Source: Sternotherus odoratus
Taxonomy: Eukaryota > Chordata > Testudines > Kinosternidae
Assembly (NCBI GenBank): GCA_032164245.1
Contig: JAVMKO010000006.1
Location: 105,107,310-105,171,309, forward strand
DNA: 64,000 nucleotides
Direction of reading: 5' to 3'
The position numbers were made by a program, and so were the translations under genes. Shown one piece after another: positions 23,690 through 35,311 of this stretch (position 1 is the first letter of the stretch; every line of letters begins with the position of its first letter). Under the pieces are notes generated by a model that was given only the letters and a program-made list of their open reading frames with translations, did not search any database and was not told the DNA's origin.

Positions 23690-24790
23690 AAGCAGAGGAA
23701 CTGATTGTTCCAGGGCATTACTGTCCTCTGGGGACCTGTGTCGTGGGGAGAGCCAACAACTGCAGGGGGCCCCTATACCCAACACTGTCCCCACATTTTC
23801 CACAGGCTGGGTTCGTCCTGGAAGTTATCTCACTGCTGAGATATCTGAGAATCAAGGGAGGGTCTTCTGCAACAATGCAGCTTCTGCCCTGCTAATTTCA
23901 ATGAATGTTTGCAATGTCTTTGAAACACATTCAGATTTTAATGATGCACAATGGACCCACTTTAACCACACTTCCAAACTTACTCCCAAGTTACGCAATC
24001 CCAGCTCGGCAGGCACAAACTTTCTAATCATTTCCACTGGGAGCTTATTAAAATGGTCAGTAGCTAGTAGCATTTCTGCAGAGATGGGTCAGTTACACTA
24101 AATAGTTCACCTAAGGTCCTGAGATAGAGGCACCTGGAAGTGTCACCTCCCTGGAATTTTCATTTTTGTTTTGTTGCCAGAGCCAGGGTGATTAGTTTGA
24201 ACCAGCAGAATCTCCAAAGTGCATTACCTTGTTCCTCATCGGGGAATTAAAGAAATTACCAGCAGAGAATTCCCTAAGCGGGAAAATACAGAGACAGAAG
24301 CTAATTATTTGATTTGTAACTGCAGAACTGCACAGAAGATGCATTTGAAATTCAAAAGTGTTGTTCCAGGGACTATATTAGTATCAATCAACCAGGACAG
24401 ACACGTCTTGATTGGATGCATCTTAATGCCATGGGAAAACAGCGAAAGAATATGGACGGAATAAACATGTTATAAACTGAAACTGCTATCACAACCATAG
24501 GTTACAAAACAGGCTCTCCCATGGGATAGAACCATTCCCCTCACTGCAGGAATGATTGGAATATTCTGACCTGTGGCATGCAGGACATGAGTCTCTGATA
24601 ATCATGACCTCTTCTGGCCTTAAACTCTATGGACCCGTGAACCGACTAATCTCCTGTTTAAAAATAATCCAAAGAGAAGCCTCCGTTTTAGGAACTGTTT
24701 GGGTGAATTCAGAGCTGAATAAAAAACAATTGAAACCAGTTGCTAAAGACAGAAAAGAATATTTTGAAAATCCACCAACTCCCCAGAAAG
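23690..24790 (+). repeat. Segmental duplicate, copy 2 (partner at 8660-9881)
   Basis: Colinear with 8660-9881 and continuing at 25055-25140 with the sequence after the hAT element. It preserves the uninterrupted state lacking the hAT/LTR insertion, although about 265 bp of other sequence lies at the corresponding point. Confidence 0.75.
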
Positions 24791-26601
24791 GCATCGCACT
24801 TCATTTCTGATCTGTAGCAACCCTCCTGGCCTTTCTATTTCTACTCCTGGATCCCCTGGCATTCCCATCCCGTCCAGCTCATCTCGAATCTGCAGGATTC
24901 CCACACGTGCCCCCCAGCTCTGCATCAAATCCTCATTTGTAGCTCCTTGGTTTTCATTACATTAAATGTGTAGGATATGTGTGTGCGGGTGCACACACAC
25001 AGAGACACAATCTCTACCAATGCACTTTAATTGAGAGGGTCGATATCCTAGTATTTAAGGTGCCTGTGGCAGGCCAGGGAGGTGAACTGTAGTGGGGCAA
25101 CCACACAGTTGGAATTTGGGGACTGGCTACAGCAACACTGAGGGTGCGAGGCTGTTGCATGAAGTGGGTTCATGTCCCTGCCCCCCTGTCAATGAGATTT
25201 TGACTGTCAATAGTATTTACATTTCTAAGTGCCCCCAAACCTTTTTGAAAATATTACAGCAACATCACCTACAAAGGGTCTGACATCCTAAGCCTTGGAC
25301 TACAGTGGGAGTGGGGTCAATCTAAGTTAAGCAACCTCAGCTGTATGAATAACGTAGCTGAAGTTGACGTACTTAGATCCACTTATTGTGAAGTCTTCAT
25401 TGCGGTGAGTCAACTGCTGCCGCTTCCCCATCGTGGTGGTGGTGGAGTACAGGAGTCAACAGGAGAGTGCTCGAGGGTTGATTTATTGCATCTATACTAG
25501 AGGTGATCAATCGATCCCCACTGGATCTGCTTCCTGCTGATCTGGTGGGTGGAATAGACCTACCTCAAGGAGTTGTTGACTGATATGTGCAGGAAGAGCA
25601 GGACTTTTCCTTGTGTTGTGCGGGCCCAGATTGTGCCCGTTAGGCACAGTCAGCCTTGATCCTTACAGGTATTGAGGGGGCTAATTTCACATTGAAATCA
25701 GTGGGGACCAGATATGAAATCAATAGACCTATTAACAGCTGTGGGACTTACAGCAGGACCACAGGAAACAGCACCTCCTCCTGTCCAGGACCAGTCATCT
25801 CTGCTGCTTCTAAGAGGGAGGGGAACCTGACCCTATCTCCCCTCCCCCAGTTCCTCCCTCCACTTTGGGGGATAGCTTACAGCCAAAAAGGGATTAGAAG
25901 GGACTGATGCTTGGACTCAAGAAAGCAAAGAAAATGTTGTCGTGCCAGCTCTCTGTGCAGGAGTGTTAGGGTGGAAACTTTCCCTGAACTGTCTCCTTAA
26001 CCCTGCACATTCAAGCAAGGACAATGTGACCATTTGCAGGAAACTGCTCCCCTAGAATTTTAGCTGTGCCCAAAGCCCCAGGCCTAGAAAACATGATCTG
26101 CATCGGGACTCTGTGTCCTAATTGCGTATAGGACCCAAGACCTTCAGCACCAAAGCGGAGCCCCACACTCCTTGAGTGGACAGTAACTTCTTTTGCTGGT
26201 CTCTTTTTATCTTCTCTATGAATCAGTCACTAGATGGCGGGCAGGGTGCATTTAGCTAGTATGTTACATTCATGCAGAAAGTTTTCCCTGTATAAAATGC
26301 TTCCATAGAACTTTTAATTTGCTGGAATTTTGGTGTTTCCAGGTTTAGTGGAATATTTCTCTCTCAAAACCTCTTCACATAGAAAGTTTCAACTGCTGGA
26401 GTGATGAGGCATAAATAAATAATGGAAAAAGCTATTTGTTTAGGCCTGGTGTACAATAGAAAAGATTTTCCTGTTTAGCTATATTGGTTTAGCTACAATG
26501 TCAAGCTCACCTAGTATAGCCTCAGTTTATTCAAGCAGAAGAGCATTTTTGCCCATATAACTTATATCCATTCCCTAAAAGAAATAACTATATAAGCAAA
26601 A
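24791..26601. other. Intergenic with MITE-like foldback
   Basis: A foldback at about 25316-25380 (ggtcaatctaagttaagcaa ... gacgtacttagatcc) resembles chelonian MITEs. A (CA)-rich tract lies near 24990. The rest shows no gene. Confidence 0.4.
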
Positions 26602-26899
26602 GGTTCCGGAGAGGTGGCCGTGTTAGTCTGTATCAGCAAAAACAATGAGGTGTCATTGTGGCACCTTAGAGACTAACACATTTGTTTGGGCATAAGCTTT
26701 TGTGGCCTAAAACCCACTTTGTCCATGCATGGAGTGGAAAATACAATATAGAGATATAAATACACAACATATGAGAAGCTCGTTAGTACTGAGCACCCAC
26801 TTGGTAAAGCAATTCCCATCTTTTCATATGTTGTGTATTTATACCTCTCTACTGTATTTTCCACTCCATGCATCTGATGAAGTGGGTTTTAACCACTTC
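26602..26899 (+). mobile_element. SINE with long hairpin
   Basis: Starts ggttccggagaggtggccgt, continues gttagtctgtatcagcaaaa and ccttagagactaacacattt, the head of a common turtle SINE-like family. The second half folds back: about 26709-26777 is nearly complementary to 26820-26891 (tggagtggaaaataca versus tgtattttccactcca). It abuts the start of OR unit C. Confidence 0.65.
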
Positions 26900-27183
26900 T
26901 AATACAGAAATACAGTCATGCATCATGGGGGATGTGGTCCAGACTGGTAGCCTGGCCCAGGGCAGAGATTGTTGGAGGGTGGTGTCTGATGCATCCCCGT
27001 GATATTTCCGAGAAAAAATATTTTGTTCTCCACAAACAAACCCCCATTGTGGATCAGCTCTACCCAGCACCCGGCCTGCACTGAAAACAGCAGGATGAAA
27101 TATACCCCTAACCTCCTACTCTGTAACTCTGAAAGAAATTGCATCAGTTAATAACACAGTAGGAAAGAGTGGGCCAAATTAAT

Positions 27184-27395
27184 TCCTAGGGCATGAATTA
27201 CACTGAGTGTAGCTTTGGTTCACTAAATGCATTAATTAGGTGTTCTGGGGCTCTGAGCTCAGCTATTCCCAGTTGCTTCAGGAATCATGTCCCATAGATC
27301 ACACATCTCCGTATAAACCATCCCGAATGCTTCAAACTGGCAATTTCTATCAATGGGGATATGCCACCACAACCCTCTCTCTCTCTTCTCAGCAG
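27184..27395 (+). promoter_or_regulatory. Predicted OR promoter and exon 1, unit C
   Basis: O/E-like TCCTAGGGC near 27184, ATTAATTAGG at 27231-27240, TATA variant TATAAAC at 27312-27318 (81 bp spacing), donor CAG/GTACGT with the intron from 27396. The TATA box differs at its last base from TATAAAA of the sisters. Confidence 0.5.
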
Positions 27396-27999
27396 GTACG
27401 TGCTATTGTCCTGAATTACAGTCACAGACACTCAGACATCATCGTGATCAGCCGGTACTGAATTCAAGACCTCCAGCACTAAAACCCTCAGCCCCAACCC
27501 CCTATTCCTTCTTCTAAAGGAGTGACCGCCTAGGTTGAAAAAAATAGGCAATTCCATAGTCACCGAAGCCAGGGCTTTCCTTTATGTCTCTAGGTTTTCA
27601 TACAGGATAAAGTAAATGCCAAAGAGCTTAATTAGGCCAGTGAGAAACTTTACTCCAAACCAACATGCCAAGCCACAGAGCTCCCCTTGCCCAAAGGGGG
27701 TAGAAAGATTGACACTCCTTTACTCTCACCCCTTCTTGAGCTAAGGAATAATCTCTTCAGACTGATTCTCTCACAGCAGAGTCATAAATCACTGTTTTCT
27801 GTTCAGATTAGTGAACAGGAGTGTTTGTGTGGAGCATGATTAACCTGTGTGTTATTGTATATACGCAGTGAATACTTTATTGAACAACTCAAATGACCAG
27901 CTGTCAACATCTGGCTCTCTGGACTAAGCCCTTCCCTGAGCGGGTACTGATGTCCATTGACAAACTGAACTCCATTTATCTTCACTTACTTCATTACAG
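27396..27999 (+). other. Predicted 5'UTR intron of OR at 28070
   Basis: GTACGT donor to acceptor cttcattacag at 27998-27999, 604 nt. It leaves a 70-nt 5'UTR in the coding exon. Confidence 0.55.
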
Positions 28000-28069
28000 A
28001 GAAGATATAGGTTTCTGCACCATCCACCTGCCCACATCTCTGTAGCTGTCTGATCTCTGTTCAGAGGAG

Positions 28070-29008
28070 ATGGAAAAGGGAAATCACTCGGAGGTGACTG
28101 AGTTCATTCTCTCAGGACTGACAGATCGTCCGGAGCTGCAGGTTCCTCTGTTTTTGCTGTTCCTACTGATTTATGGTATCACCCTGGTGGGAAATGGGGG
28201 GATGATCTTTTTAATCACGATTGATCCCCGACTCCACACCCCCATGTACTTTTTACTCAGGAATTTGTCTTTCTGTGACCTCTTCTATTCCTCAATAATT
28301 TCCTCTACAATGCTGGTTACTTTCTTAGCTGAGAGGAGAAACATTTCGTACATTGCCTGCACTGTGCAAATGTATCTCTCTTTCGCTTTTTCAGATGTTG
28401 AGTGCCTCTTACTGGCTGTGATGGCCTATGACCGTTATGTGGCCATCTGTAAACCGCTGCTCTATAAGTTCACCATGTCCAGGCAGCTTTGTAAACAGCT
28501 GGTGGTTGGGGCCTATGCTGTGGGGTTGGCGGATTCAATGATGCACACGTATTTAACATTTCGGCTGTCATTCTGCAGCTCCAACGTCATCAATCATTTC
28601 TTCTGTGACATCCCCCCACTGTTGGCGCTCTCCTGTTCTGACACCCGCATCAATGAGATTGTGTTGTTTGTCTTCATTGGCTGCATTACAGGGATCAGTT
28701 TTGTGATTATCCTCCTCTCCTATGGGTATATCACCTCCATCATCCTGCGGATCTACTCCGTCAAGGGCTGGCGCAAATCCTTCTCCACCTGCACTTTTCA
28801 CTTGACTGCAGTGGTCCTGTTTTATGGCACCCTCCTCTTCATGTATTTACGTCCCACCTCCAGCTATTCCATGGACACAGACAAAATAGCCTCAGTGTTT
28901 TACACGCTGGTGATCCCCATGTTGAACCCCCTCATCTACAGCCTGAGGAACAGGGAGGTGAAGGATGCCCTGAGGAGGTCAATGAATAAACTTCTAACCA
29001 ATTCTTGA
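28070..29008 (+). CDS. Olfactory receptor, class II, MEKGNHS subfamily (unit C)
   Basis: 312-residue intact OR with NHS at 5, GN at 41-42, LHTPMYFLL, Cys97, [10 protein letters not shown], loop cysteines 169/179/189 and [12 protein letters not shown]. The intracellular end of TM5/TM6 is unusual: [25 protein letters not shown] replaces the [21 protein letters not shown] of the sisters, so the Tyr/Val, Glu/Lys and Ala/Ser changes fall in the G-protein-facing third loop. TM2 reads [13 protein letters not shown] candidate AATAAA lies at 29171-29176. Function as a receptor is likely; altered coupling is speculation. Confidence 0.94.
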   Translation: MEKGNHSEVTEFILSGLTDRPELQVPLFLLFLLIYGITLVGNGGMIFLITIDPRLHTPMYFLLRNLSFCDLFYSSIISSTMLVTFLAERRNISYIACTVQMYLSFAFSDVECLLLAVMAYDRYVAICKPLLYKFTMSRQLCKQLVVGAYAVGLADSMMHTYLTFRLSFCSSNVINHFFCDIPPLLALSCSDTRINEIVLFVFIGCITGISFVIILLSYGYITSIILRIYSVKGWRKSFSTCTFHLTAVVLFYGTLLFMYLRPTSSYSMDTDKIASVFYTLVIPMLNPLIYSLRNREVKDALRRSMNKLLTNS

Positions 29009-31100
29009 ATCTGTTTAACTCTGTACTGGTTTAGTGATGGGGAGTGGAAACAGGTGAAATCAATTCCCAGCCCATTGCAATGTAATTTTGCAGAGCTAGT
29101 GAGAGTAATGTTCATTGTTATATTCTTATTATTCATTTGTTTGTATTCCAACAAGGGCTGCAGGCCTCAAAATAAATCAGGGCTTTATTAGGCTGTTAAA
29201 ATATCAAAATTCCAGGAGGTACCTGTTTCACATGTGTGAATATCTCTGATGTGCTTTGAAAACATAGAGGTATTTGAACTGGGAAAGAAGAGGGGACCAT
29301 CTAAACTATCTCCGTCTGCTTTGTCAAAGGTTTGGTTTGGTTAGCCAGTTGCAAGTATTAAGTGTGTGGTTTCCAGGGCTGAACCAAAGGGATTTTTACC
29401 CACTCTCCTGATTCTCTGCAGCCCTTTATGTTCTCTGTGGGGTTGTTGTAGTGATTGTCACCTGGTGTGTATCCCTGCATGTTGAGGAGAAAGGGGGATT
29501 TCTATCACAATGGACTTTATCTTATGTTAAGGGAGCAACAAAACAGGTAAGAACAAGGGTAACATTTCCAAAAGAGAACAGGGTGTGTGTGCGTCCTCTG
29601 TGAGAATTGACACTGAACTGAATTCAAAATAATATGGAAAGTTTACTCTACCATATACATTAAAAAGAAAGAAAAGGTCATATCAGACACTAGAGGTTTA
29701 TGTCATATCAGCAGGTTAACTGTGAGGTCTTATTCTTAGTCCAGTGGGAAACTGCTATTGACTCTGAAGAATAGGATTTCTGGGAATTGTACAGCTCAGG
29801 TTACGAAGAGTGAGAAATGGATAAAGCTGGGCCGATAACTGATTTTTGAGCTCATGGGTGGTTACAAAAAATTGTAAAACAAATTCAGTTCAACCTGAAC
29901 CAAATCTGAAAAAGTCCCTAAATGTCTGGCAAATTGAAAACATTGACAAAAATGTTTTGTTGGGTCGAAGGAAATATTTAGCATGACCAGAAATGGAACA
30001 TTTCCTTTCCTTCCTGGATACTTTTCCATGTAAAAGCAAAGACAATGTAGGGCCACACTGACAAAATGGATGGGAATTGAAGAGGTGTCAATGGTGCTGC
30101 TTCCTTTGTAGACTTTAAATGAGTGATTAGATCACTCCTGTGGGATGTGGGAGATCCAGGTTAATCCCCCATTTGTCTGATGGAGAGAAGCCATTTGAAA
30201 GTGGGTCTCCCTCATTACCGGACAGTACCCTGGTGCTTGGGCTATGTTCTGTCCTGCATCATTCTCAGAACTGGTCTATGCTACTACTGTAAATTGATCT
30301 AAGTTACACTACTTCATGATGACTAAATTAGTCTGATTTACAGTGGTGTCCATGCCGTGCTATGTCAACCAGAGAGTTGGTTAACTGAAGTTGTGTAACA
30401 ATGATCATCCGACAGCCTTAGTGTAGACCAGCCCTGAGAAAGATCCATGATGGAATATAGTGTCTGAGGGAAGTGGAGAACAGACTTCAACAGGTGAGAG
30501 CTCTCCCATCGATTTAGCATGTCTTCCCCAGACCTGCTCAATCGATACCATTTCATCTATCGCAGTAGTCCCAATTTAGCCAGTACTGTTGATTTGGCCT
30601 CAGTCTCTCCTGTTTAAGCTGTTGCATTATGGATAAAGCACGGAAAGAATCACAGGGCCAGAAAGAGAGAATGACTCTATAAACAAGTGGTTCGAGGCAC
30701 TGACATGCTCAACTTCATGTCTCTGTTCCAATAGAACAATTTTGAAAGGAGACATTGAGAGCAACCCAAACTGGAATAGCACAGCATTCGGGAACTGGGA
30801 TGCTTTCTGGAAATACAGGAAACCTAAGTGCACAACTTTGCCTACCACTGGACAGAAGGGGAAATTAAACCTGGATCTCCCACCTCACAGGTGAACACCC
30901 AAACTATTGAGCTAAGAATTACAAAGAGAGGGAGCATCACCACCTCCTAATGGCAGTTACTTTGGGACCAGCATCTAAATTCTTCTCCCATACACACATT
31001 GTTTTGGGACAAGGCTGTTAGGAGACTTTGTAAGACATTGGTGAATAGTTTCAGATCAACCCCAATGGCATTGGTTTTTTACAATAAATTATAAATCCAG
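29009..31100 (+). repeat. Shared OR 3' flank, unit C (T1 part)
   Basis: Colinear with 15080-17219, including the foldback MITE at 30272-30434. No gene is recognised. The part from about 30890 also occurs inverted at 38250-38365 and 59420-59540. Confidence 0.75.
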
Positions 31101-32454
31101 ATGAAATCCACCCATTTATAGATACTTGTGTGTCCCAACCCTGGGAAATTACTTAAAGAGATTTTTGGAGAGATGGCTGACATATGATGGGGATACAATC
31201 ACCTCCGTTTCTAATCATCTTCAAAAGACCTCACGTTACCCGTAATAGCTCTGGAGCTGCTTTCTGGAATGACTTTGGGATTTGCTCCCTGGATCATCTT
31301 TTCTATCAGTACAACAGGTGTAGACAGCACATGCAATTCATGTTGTTGCCCCTCTGTGTTTCATTTCCAGAAGGAAAGACATGGCAACAACATTCATTGC
31401 ATGTGCTGTGTGCACATTTTGTCCTGATAGAAAAGATGATCCAGGGAGAAAATTTAAAAGTCATCCCAGGAAGAAGTTCTAGATGTATAAAGGGTAAGGT
31501 TGGTATGGTTAGGAAACAGGGAAAGATTCAAGTCTGATTTTATGGTTCTGATTTTATGGTTCTGAGCAGGCAATGCTTCCATCTTCAACTCACTGTAAGT
31601 GAAGGAAGGAAAAACAAAGAGGTACCAGCAATTCATGGGTGAACAAGTCAGTTTCAGAGCATTTCAGCCTTTAATTGAAATGACCATGACCCATTCATGT
31701 GAGGGGAAGGAAGGAATGATCCAGAGAGGAGAAATTTAAACTCTTCTGAACATATTTACCTATCAAAAGAAGGAAAGAGGTCTAGCAAGGGAGGGACAAG
31801 AATGACTGGAAAAGGAGAGAAAAATATTTTTAAGAGGAAAGGGGAAAACTCAACCATTGACTCAGGGACTCTTTATACTAAAGACATTACATTGATTCAG
31901 ATCTGATTTGCACCAGTGCCACAGTGTAGATGCTTTCCTCATTAATGGAAGGATTATTCCTTCCATGTTGTTAATCCACATCTTTGAGAGGCAGTAGCTA
32001 AATCAATGGAAGAACTACACTGAGAGTCAAGAATCAGAGAGGTAGCCATGTTAGTCTGGGTTTGCAGAAGCGACAAAGAGTCCTGTGGCACCTTAAAGAC
32101 TAACTAAAGTATTGAAGCATAAGCTTTTGTGGGCTAGTACCCACTTTGTCAGATGCATAAGGTGCCACAGGACTCTTTGTCGCTACTGAGAGTCAGTACA
32201 AGCTAACTGCCTCACACAGGGTGTGAAAAGTTCCTCCTCCCCATACAAAAAAGCACTGTTGATCTAATTTTTAAGCATAAATCAGGCCTCAGAGAAGCTG
32301 CTGATGGAAAAGACCAGTTGGGAAATCTAGTCCTTCTCCCTGTCAGGGCAGCAGAATCCCCTTCGGTTCCCTATGTTCTGAGTCATTGGAAATATTCCAG
32401 CTGTCCAAGATTACCAGTAGAGATTATTCTCCATTCAGATCGAGATCAGTGACA
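31101..32454 (+). repeat. Distal 3' flank block T2, unit C
   Basis: Direct copies at about 45600-46720, 49020-50460 and 63110-64000; inverted copies at about 37130-38215 and 57185-58290. It contains a MITE-like piece at about 31860-32010 and the SINE at 32033-32184. No gene seen. Confidence 0.75.
32033..32184 (+). mobile_element. SINE with perfect 26-bp inverted arms
   Basis: Starts tcagagaggtagccatgtta, contains gttagtct and ccttaaagactaacta, and ends with an inverted repeat of its own body: 32069-32094 is the exact reverse complement of 32159-32184. Same family as 26602, 61398 and 62133. Confidence 0.7.
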
Positions 32455-32758
32455 GGCTGTGTGTGTGTAGTTGGCACTCAGTGTGTGTGTGTGCATGTGG
32501 GGTGTGTGTTTGGTGTGCATTGGGCACTCTGTGTGTGCATGTGGTGGGGGGTACAGTGGAGCTGAATGTCCAACGTAGGCAGACACACTAGCCTGCTACA
32601 AACACAGATCCAGCTTTGAGCCACATGCCCCGCTAGCTGCAGACTTAACTGAAAACAGCTTCAGAAGTGCTCCTGTCTCCAGCAGTCAGATACCCAGCTC
32701 CCAGTGGGCTCCAATCCCCAAATAAATCTGTTTTACCCTGTATAAATGTTGTACAGGG

Positions 32759-33043
32759 TTGTTGTTTTTCTTAGCGTTAGTCCCGCACTATGGTAGGGTC
32801 CGCTTTGGTCAGCATATCCGCCTCCATTCGGAGCCCGGACAGGACCAGTGATACGACCGGGGTATACTCCAACCGATGCGTTGCGCCACCTGTCGTTGGA
32901 GGCATTTTATACCTACTGCCAGGTGTTAAGCCTACAGCATCTAGTATTCCCAGGAGGTCTCCCATCCAGGTACTAGCCAGGCCTGACCCTGCTTAGCTTC
33001 TGAGATCAGGCAGGATCGGGTGTGTCCAGGGCGGTATAGCCAA
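32759..33043 (-). mobile_element. 5S rRNA-derived SINE with target duplication
   Basis: Retroposed element: minus-strand 5' end is a 5S rRNA-like head (32929-33041), followed by about 150 nt of unrelated tail and an A-rich 3' end AAGAAAAACAACAA. It is flanked by a 14-bp target duplication AATGTTGTACARGG (32745-32758 and 33044-33057, one mismatch). The tail holds 12 CpG dinucleotides in about 135 bp, against two in the 5S head. A TATAAAA-like stretch follows the head, and tggcgcaacgcatcgg in the tail resembles a pol III A box. Such 5S-headed SINEs are known as the SINE3 class; I cannot name this family. Confidence 0.8.
32929..33041 (-). pseudogene. 5S rRNA-like sequence (SINE head)
   Basis: Aligns by eye with vertebrate 5S rRNA from about position 7 to the end. 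The internal control region is well kept: GAAGCTAAGCAGGGT (box A), intermediate element, and TGGATGGGAGACC (box C). The first six 5S nucleotides are missing, CpGs are mostly decayed to TG/CA, and there is no T-run terminator after the final GCTGTAGGCTT, so it is not a functional 5S gene. Confidence 0.85.
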
Positions 33044-33500
33044 AATGTTGTACAAGGTAACCTTTTAAATTGTTCTCCCTCTGTAACACTGATAGAGAGA
33101 TATGCACAGCTTTTTGCCCTCCTCCCAGGTATTAATACATGCTCTGGGTTAATTAATAAGTAAAAAGTGATTTTATTAAATACAAAAAGTAGGATTTAAG
33201 TGGTTCCAAATAATAAGGGAAAGAACAAAGTGATTTAGATAACAAAATGAAATAAAATATGCAAATCTAAGTCTCATACAGCAAAAACTACCTGCAGGTA
33301 AATCTCACCCTAAGACTTGTTCCAATAAGCCACTTTTACAGACAAGACCTCCTCCTAATCTGGGTCCAGCAATCACCCACACCCCTGGAGTCACTGTCCT
33401 TTGTTCCAGTTTCTTTCAGACATTTCCTTGATGTGGAGAGGCTATATTTTGGGCCAGCTGAAGACAAAATGGAGGGATTTCCCTTTGGGATTATATAGTC

Positions 33501-34444
33501 TCTCTGTGGGGGGAGGGGAGAAACCCCTTCCCCTCTCCTATGAAGAATCCAGCTCCAAGAGAGAGAGAGGTGGCTTGGAATGTCTGCCTCTTCTTTTTAT
33601 AGTCTGATCCCCGTTTGAGAAACATTTCCACTTGGTTACCAGAAGACAATAGGTCTATGTAGAAGGATGTTCCCTGCTGCTTTTCCCTCGCTTTTGGGGC
33701 TTCCTTTGTCTGCTTGATGACTCAGGTTACTGTTTAGGGTTATATACAAAAATATACAGAGCACACATTTCTTCATTTAGGACAGACCCATTTGCTAGCC
33801 TCAGTCTGGACATGTATTATTAACAGGATACAGTGTAGTATTATAACTTCACATACATTATCCAAAAATTGTATTAATATTTACAGTGAGAGAATGGCTA
33901 TTTGTAGTTGACTCATAGATTTATTTAGATTTTAAAGCTGAATCCTGTGTTCAGATAATATTGATGCAAGAGGGATAGTTTGGTAACTGCAGAAGTCAGT
34001 AGTGGTCTCCTCCTCAGCTCATCTGGCCACCATGTGGTAACCATCAAGCAAAATGAGTGAACCTATCTTCCCTACTTTGGGGAGTAACCTAGCAAGGGAA
34101 GGACATAGGATACCATGGTGATTGGCATGCTATAAATAGCTAGATAATACTACATGTTTTACCGTTTTACATTCCACTTATTGGGGCCAGGACAATGAAG
34201 TTATTCTGAAACCAGGAATGAATGAGAAGATATCAGCTACAACTGCAAACTATAAGCACGTTTCACCTGAATCTCACTTTCTGTTCCTTAAATCCCAAAT
34301 ATGTTGCTAAGGCTAGTTGAAAATTTTTCATGGGAAGTTTTATTTGGTGGGAAATTGGATTCTCTACTCAACAGATCATAATCTGTACCTCTGGTAGAAA
34401 TTGCATCATTTAATAACAAGGTAAGAAAGAGCAGGTCAAATTAA
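33501..34444 (+). repeat. Block R remnant and distal 5' flank of unit D
   Basis: About 33530-33850 matches block R (short GA tract at 33558, then ttttatagtctgatcc), and about 33860-34440 matches the distal 5' flanks of the other units (accaggaatgaatgagaaga). No gene. Confidence 0.65.
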
Positions 34445-34652
34445 TCCCCATGGCACCAATTACACCAAGGTGACTTTGGTTCACTGAATGCATTAATTAG
34501 GTGTTCTGGTGCTCTGAGCTCAACTATTCCCAGTTGCTTAAGGGATCCTGTCCCATAGATCACACATCTCAGTATAAAACTTCCCGAATGATCCAACTGG
34601 CAGTTTCTGTCAAGGGGAAATGCCACCACATCTCTCTCTCTCTTCTCAGCAG
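34445..34652 (+). promoter_or_regulatory. Predicted OR promoter and exon 1, unit D
   Basis: O/E-like TCCCCATGGC at 34445-34454, ATTAATTAGG at 34492-34501, TATAAAA at 34573-34579 (81 bp spacing). The donor is CAG/GTTTGT at 34653, weaker than the GTACGT of the sisters. Confidence 0.5.
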
Positions 34653-35259
34653 GTTTGTGCGATTCTCCAACATCACCGTACCACACGCGCAGAGACCAAG
34701 GTGATCAGCCGGTATTTTACTCAAGACCTCCAGCACTAAAAGCCTCAGCCCCAACTCCTATCCATTCAGCTAAGGAGCGACCTCCTTGATTGGAAAAAAT
34801 AAGCAAGTAAATGGTCACCGAAGCCAGGGCTTCCCATGATGTCTCTGGGTTTTCATACAGGCTAAAGTAAATACCCAAAAGCTTAATTAGCAGAATGAGC
34901 AACTTTACCCCAAACTGACATGCCAAGCCACAGAGCTCACCTTGCTCAAGGGGGGTAGAAAGATTGACACTCCTTTACTCTCCCCCCTTCTTGAGCTGAA
35001 GAATAGTCTCTTCAGACTGATTCACTCACAGCAGAGTCACAAGTCACAGTTATGCTGTTCGTATTAGTGAACAGGAGTGTTAGTTTGGGGCATGACTGAC
35101 CTTTGTGTTATTGTATTTGCAAAGTGTGTGCATGTCATCGAAAACCTGGAATGACCAGCTGTGAACATCTGGATCTGTAGACTAAGACCTTCCCTGAGTG
35201 GGAACTGATGTCCATTGAGAAACTGATCTCCGTTTATCTTCACTTACTTCATTACATAG
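34653..35259 (+). other. Predicted 5'UTR intron of OR at 35312, altered splice sites
   Basis: The acceptor that reads attacag in sister genes is attacat here. The next AG, two bases further on (35258-35259), could serve, leaving about 52 nt of 5'UTR. With the GTTTGT donor, splicing of this copy may be inefficient. Confidence 0.45.
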
Positions 35260-35311
35260 AAGGGACAAGTTTTCCGCACCATTCACCTGCCCACATCTCT
35301 GTTCAGAGGAG

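Larger units (their letters stand above)
32580..33500 (-). mobile_element. ERV LTR fragment hosting a 5S-derived SINE
   Basis: Apart from the SINE at 32759-33043, this interval is similar in reverse orientation to the LTRs at 38366-39329 and 59724-60897: tgtctccagcag, cccagtgggctcc, gtgattttattaaatacaaa, ggatttaagtggtt. Boundaries are approximate. No retroviral genes are present. Confidence 0.65.

Noticed and set aside
23520..24101. 193-codon frame starting with ATG
   Set aside because: Not preserved in the paralogous segment near 8660-9000 and without recognisable domains.
32929..33041. Functional 5S rRNA gene
   Set aside because: Lacks the first nucleotides, has no T-run terminator, and is embedded in a retroposed element with target duplication.
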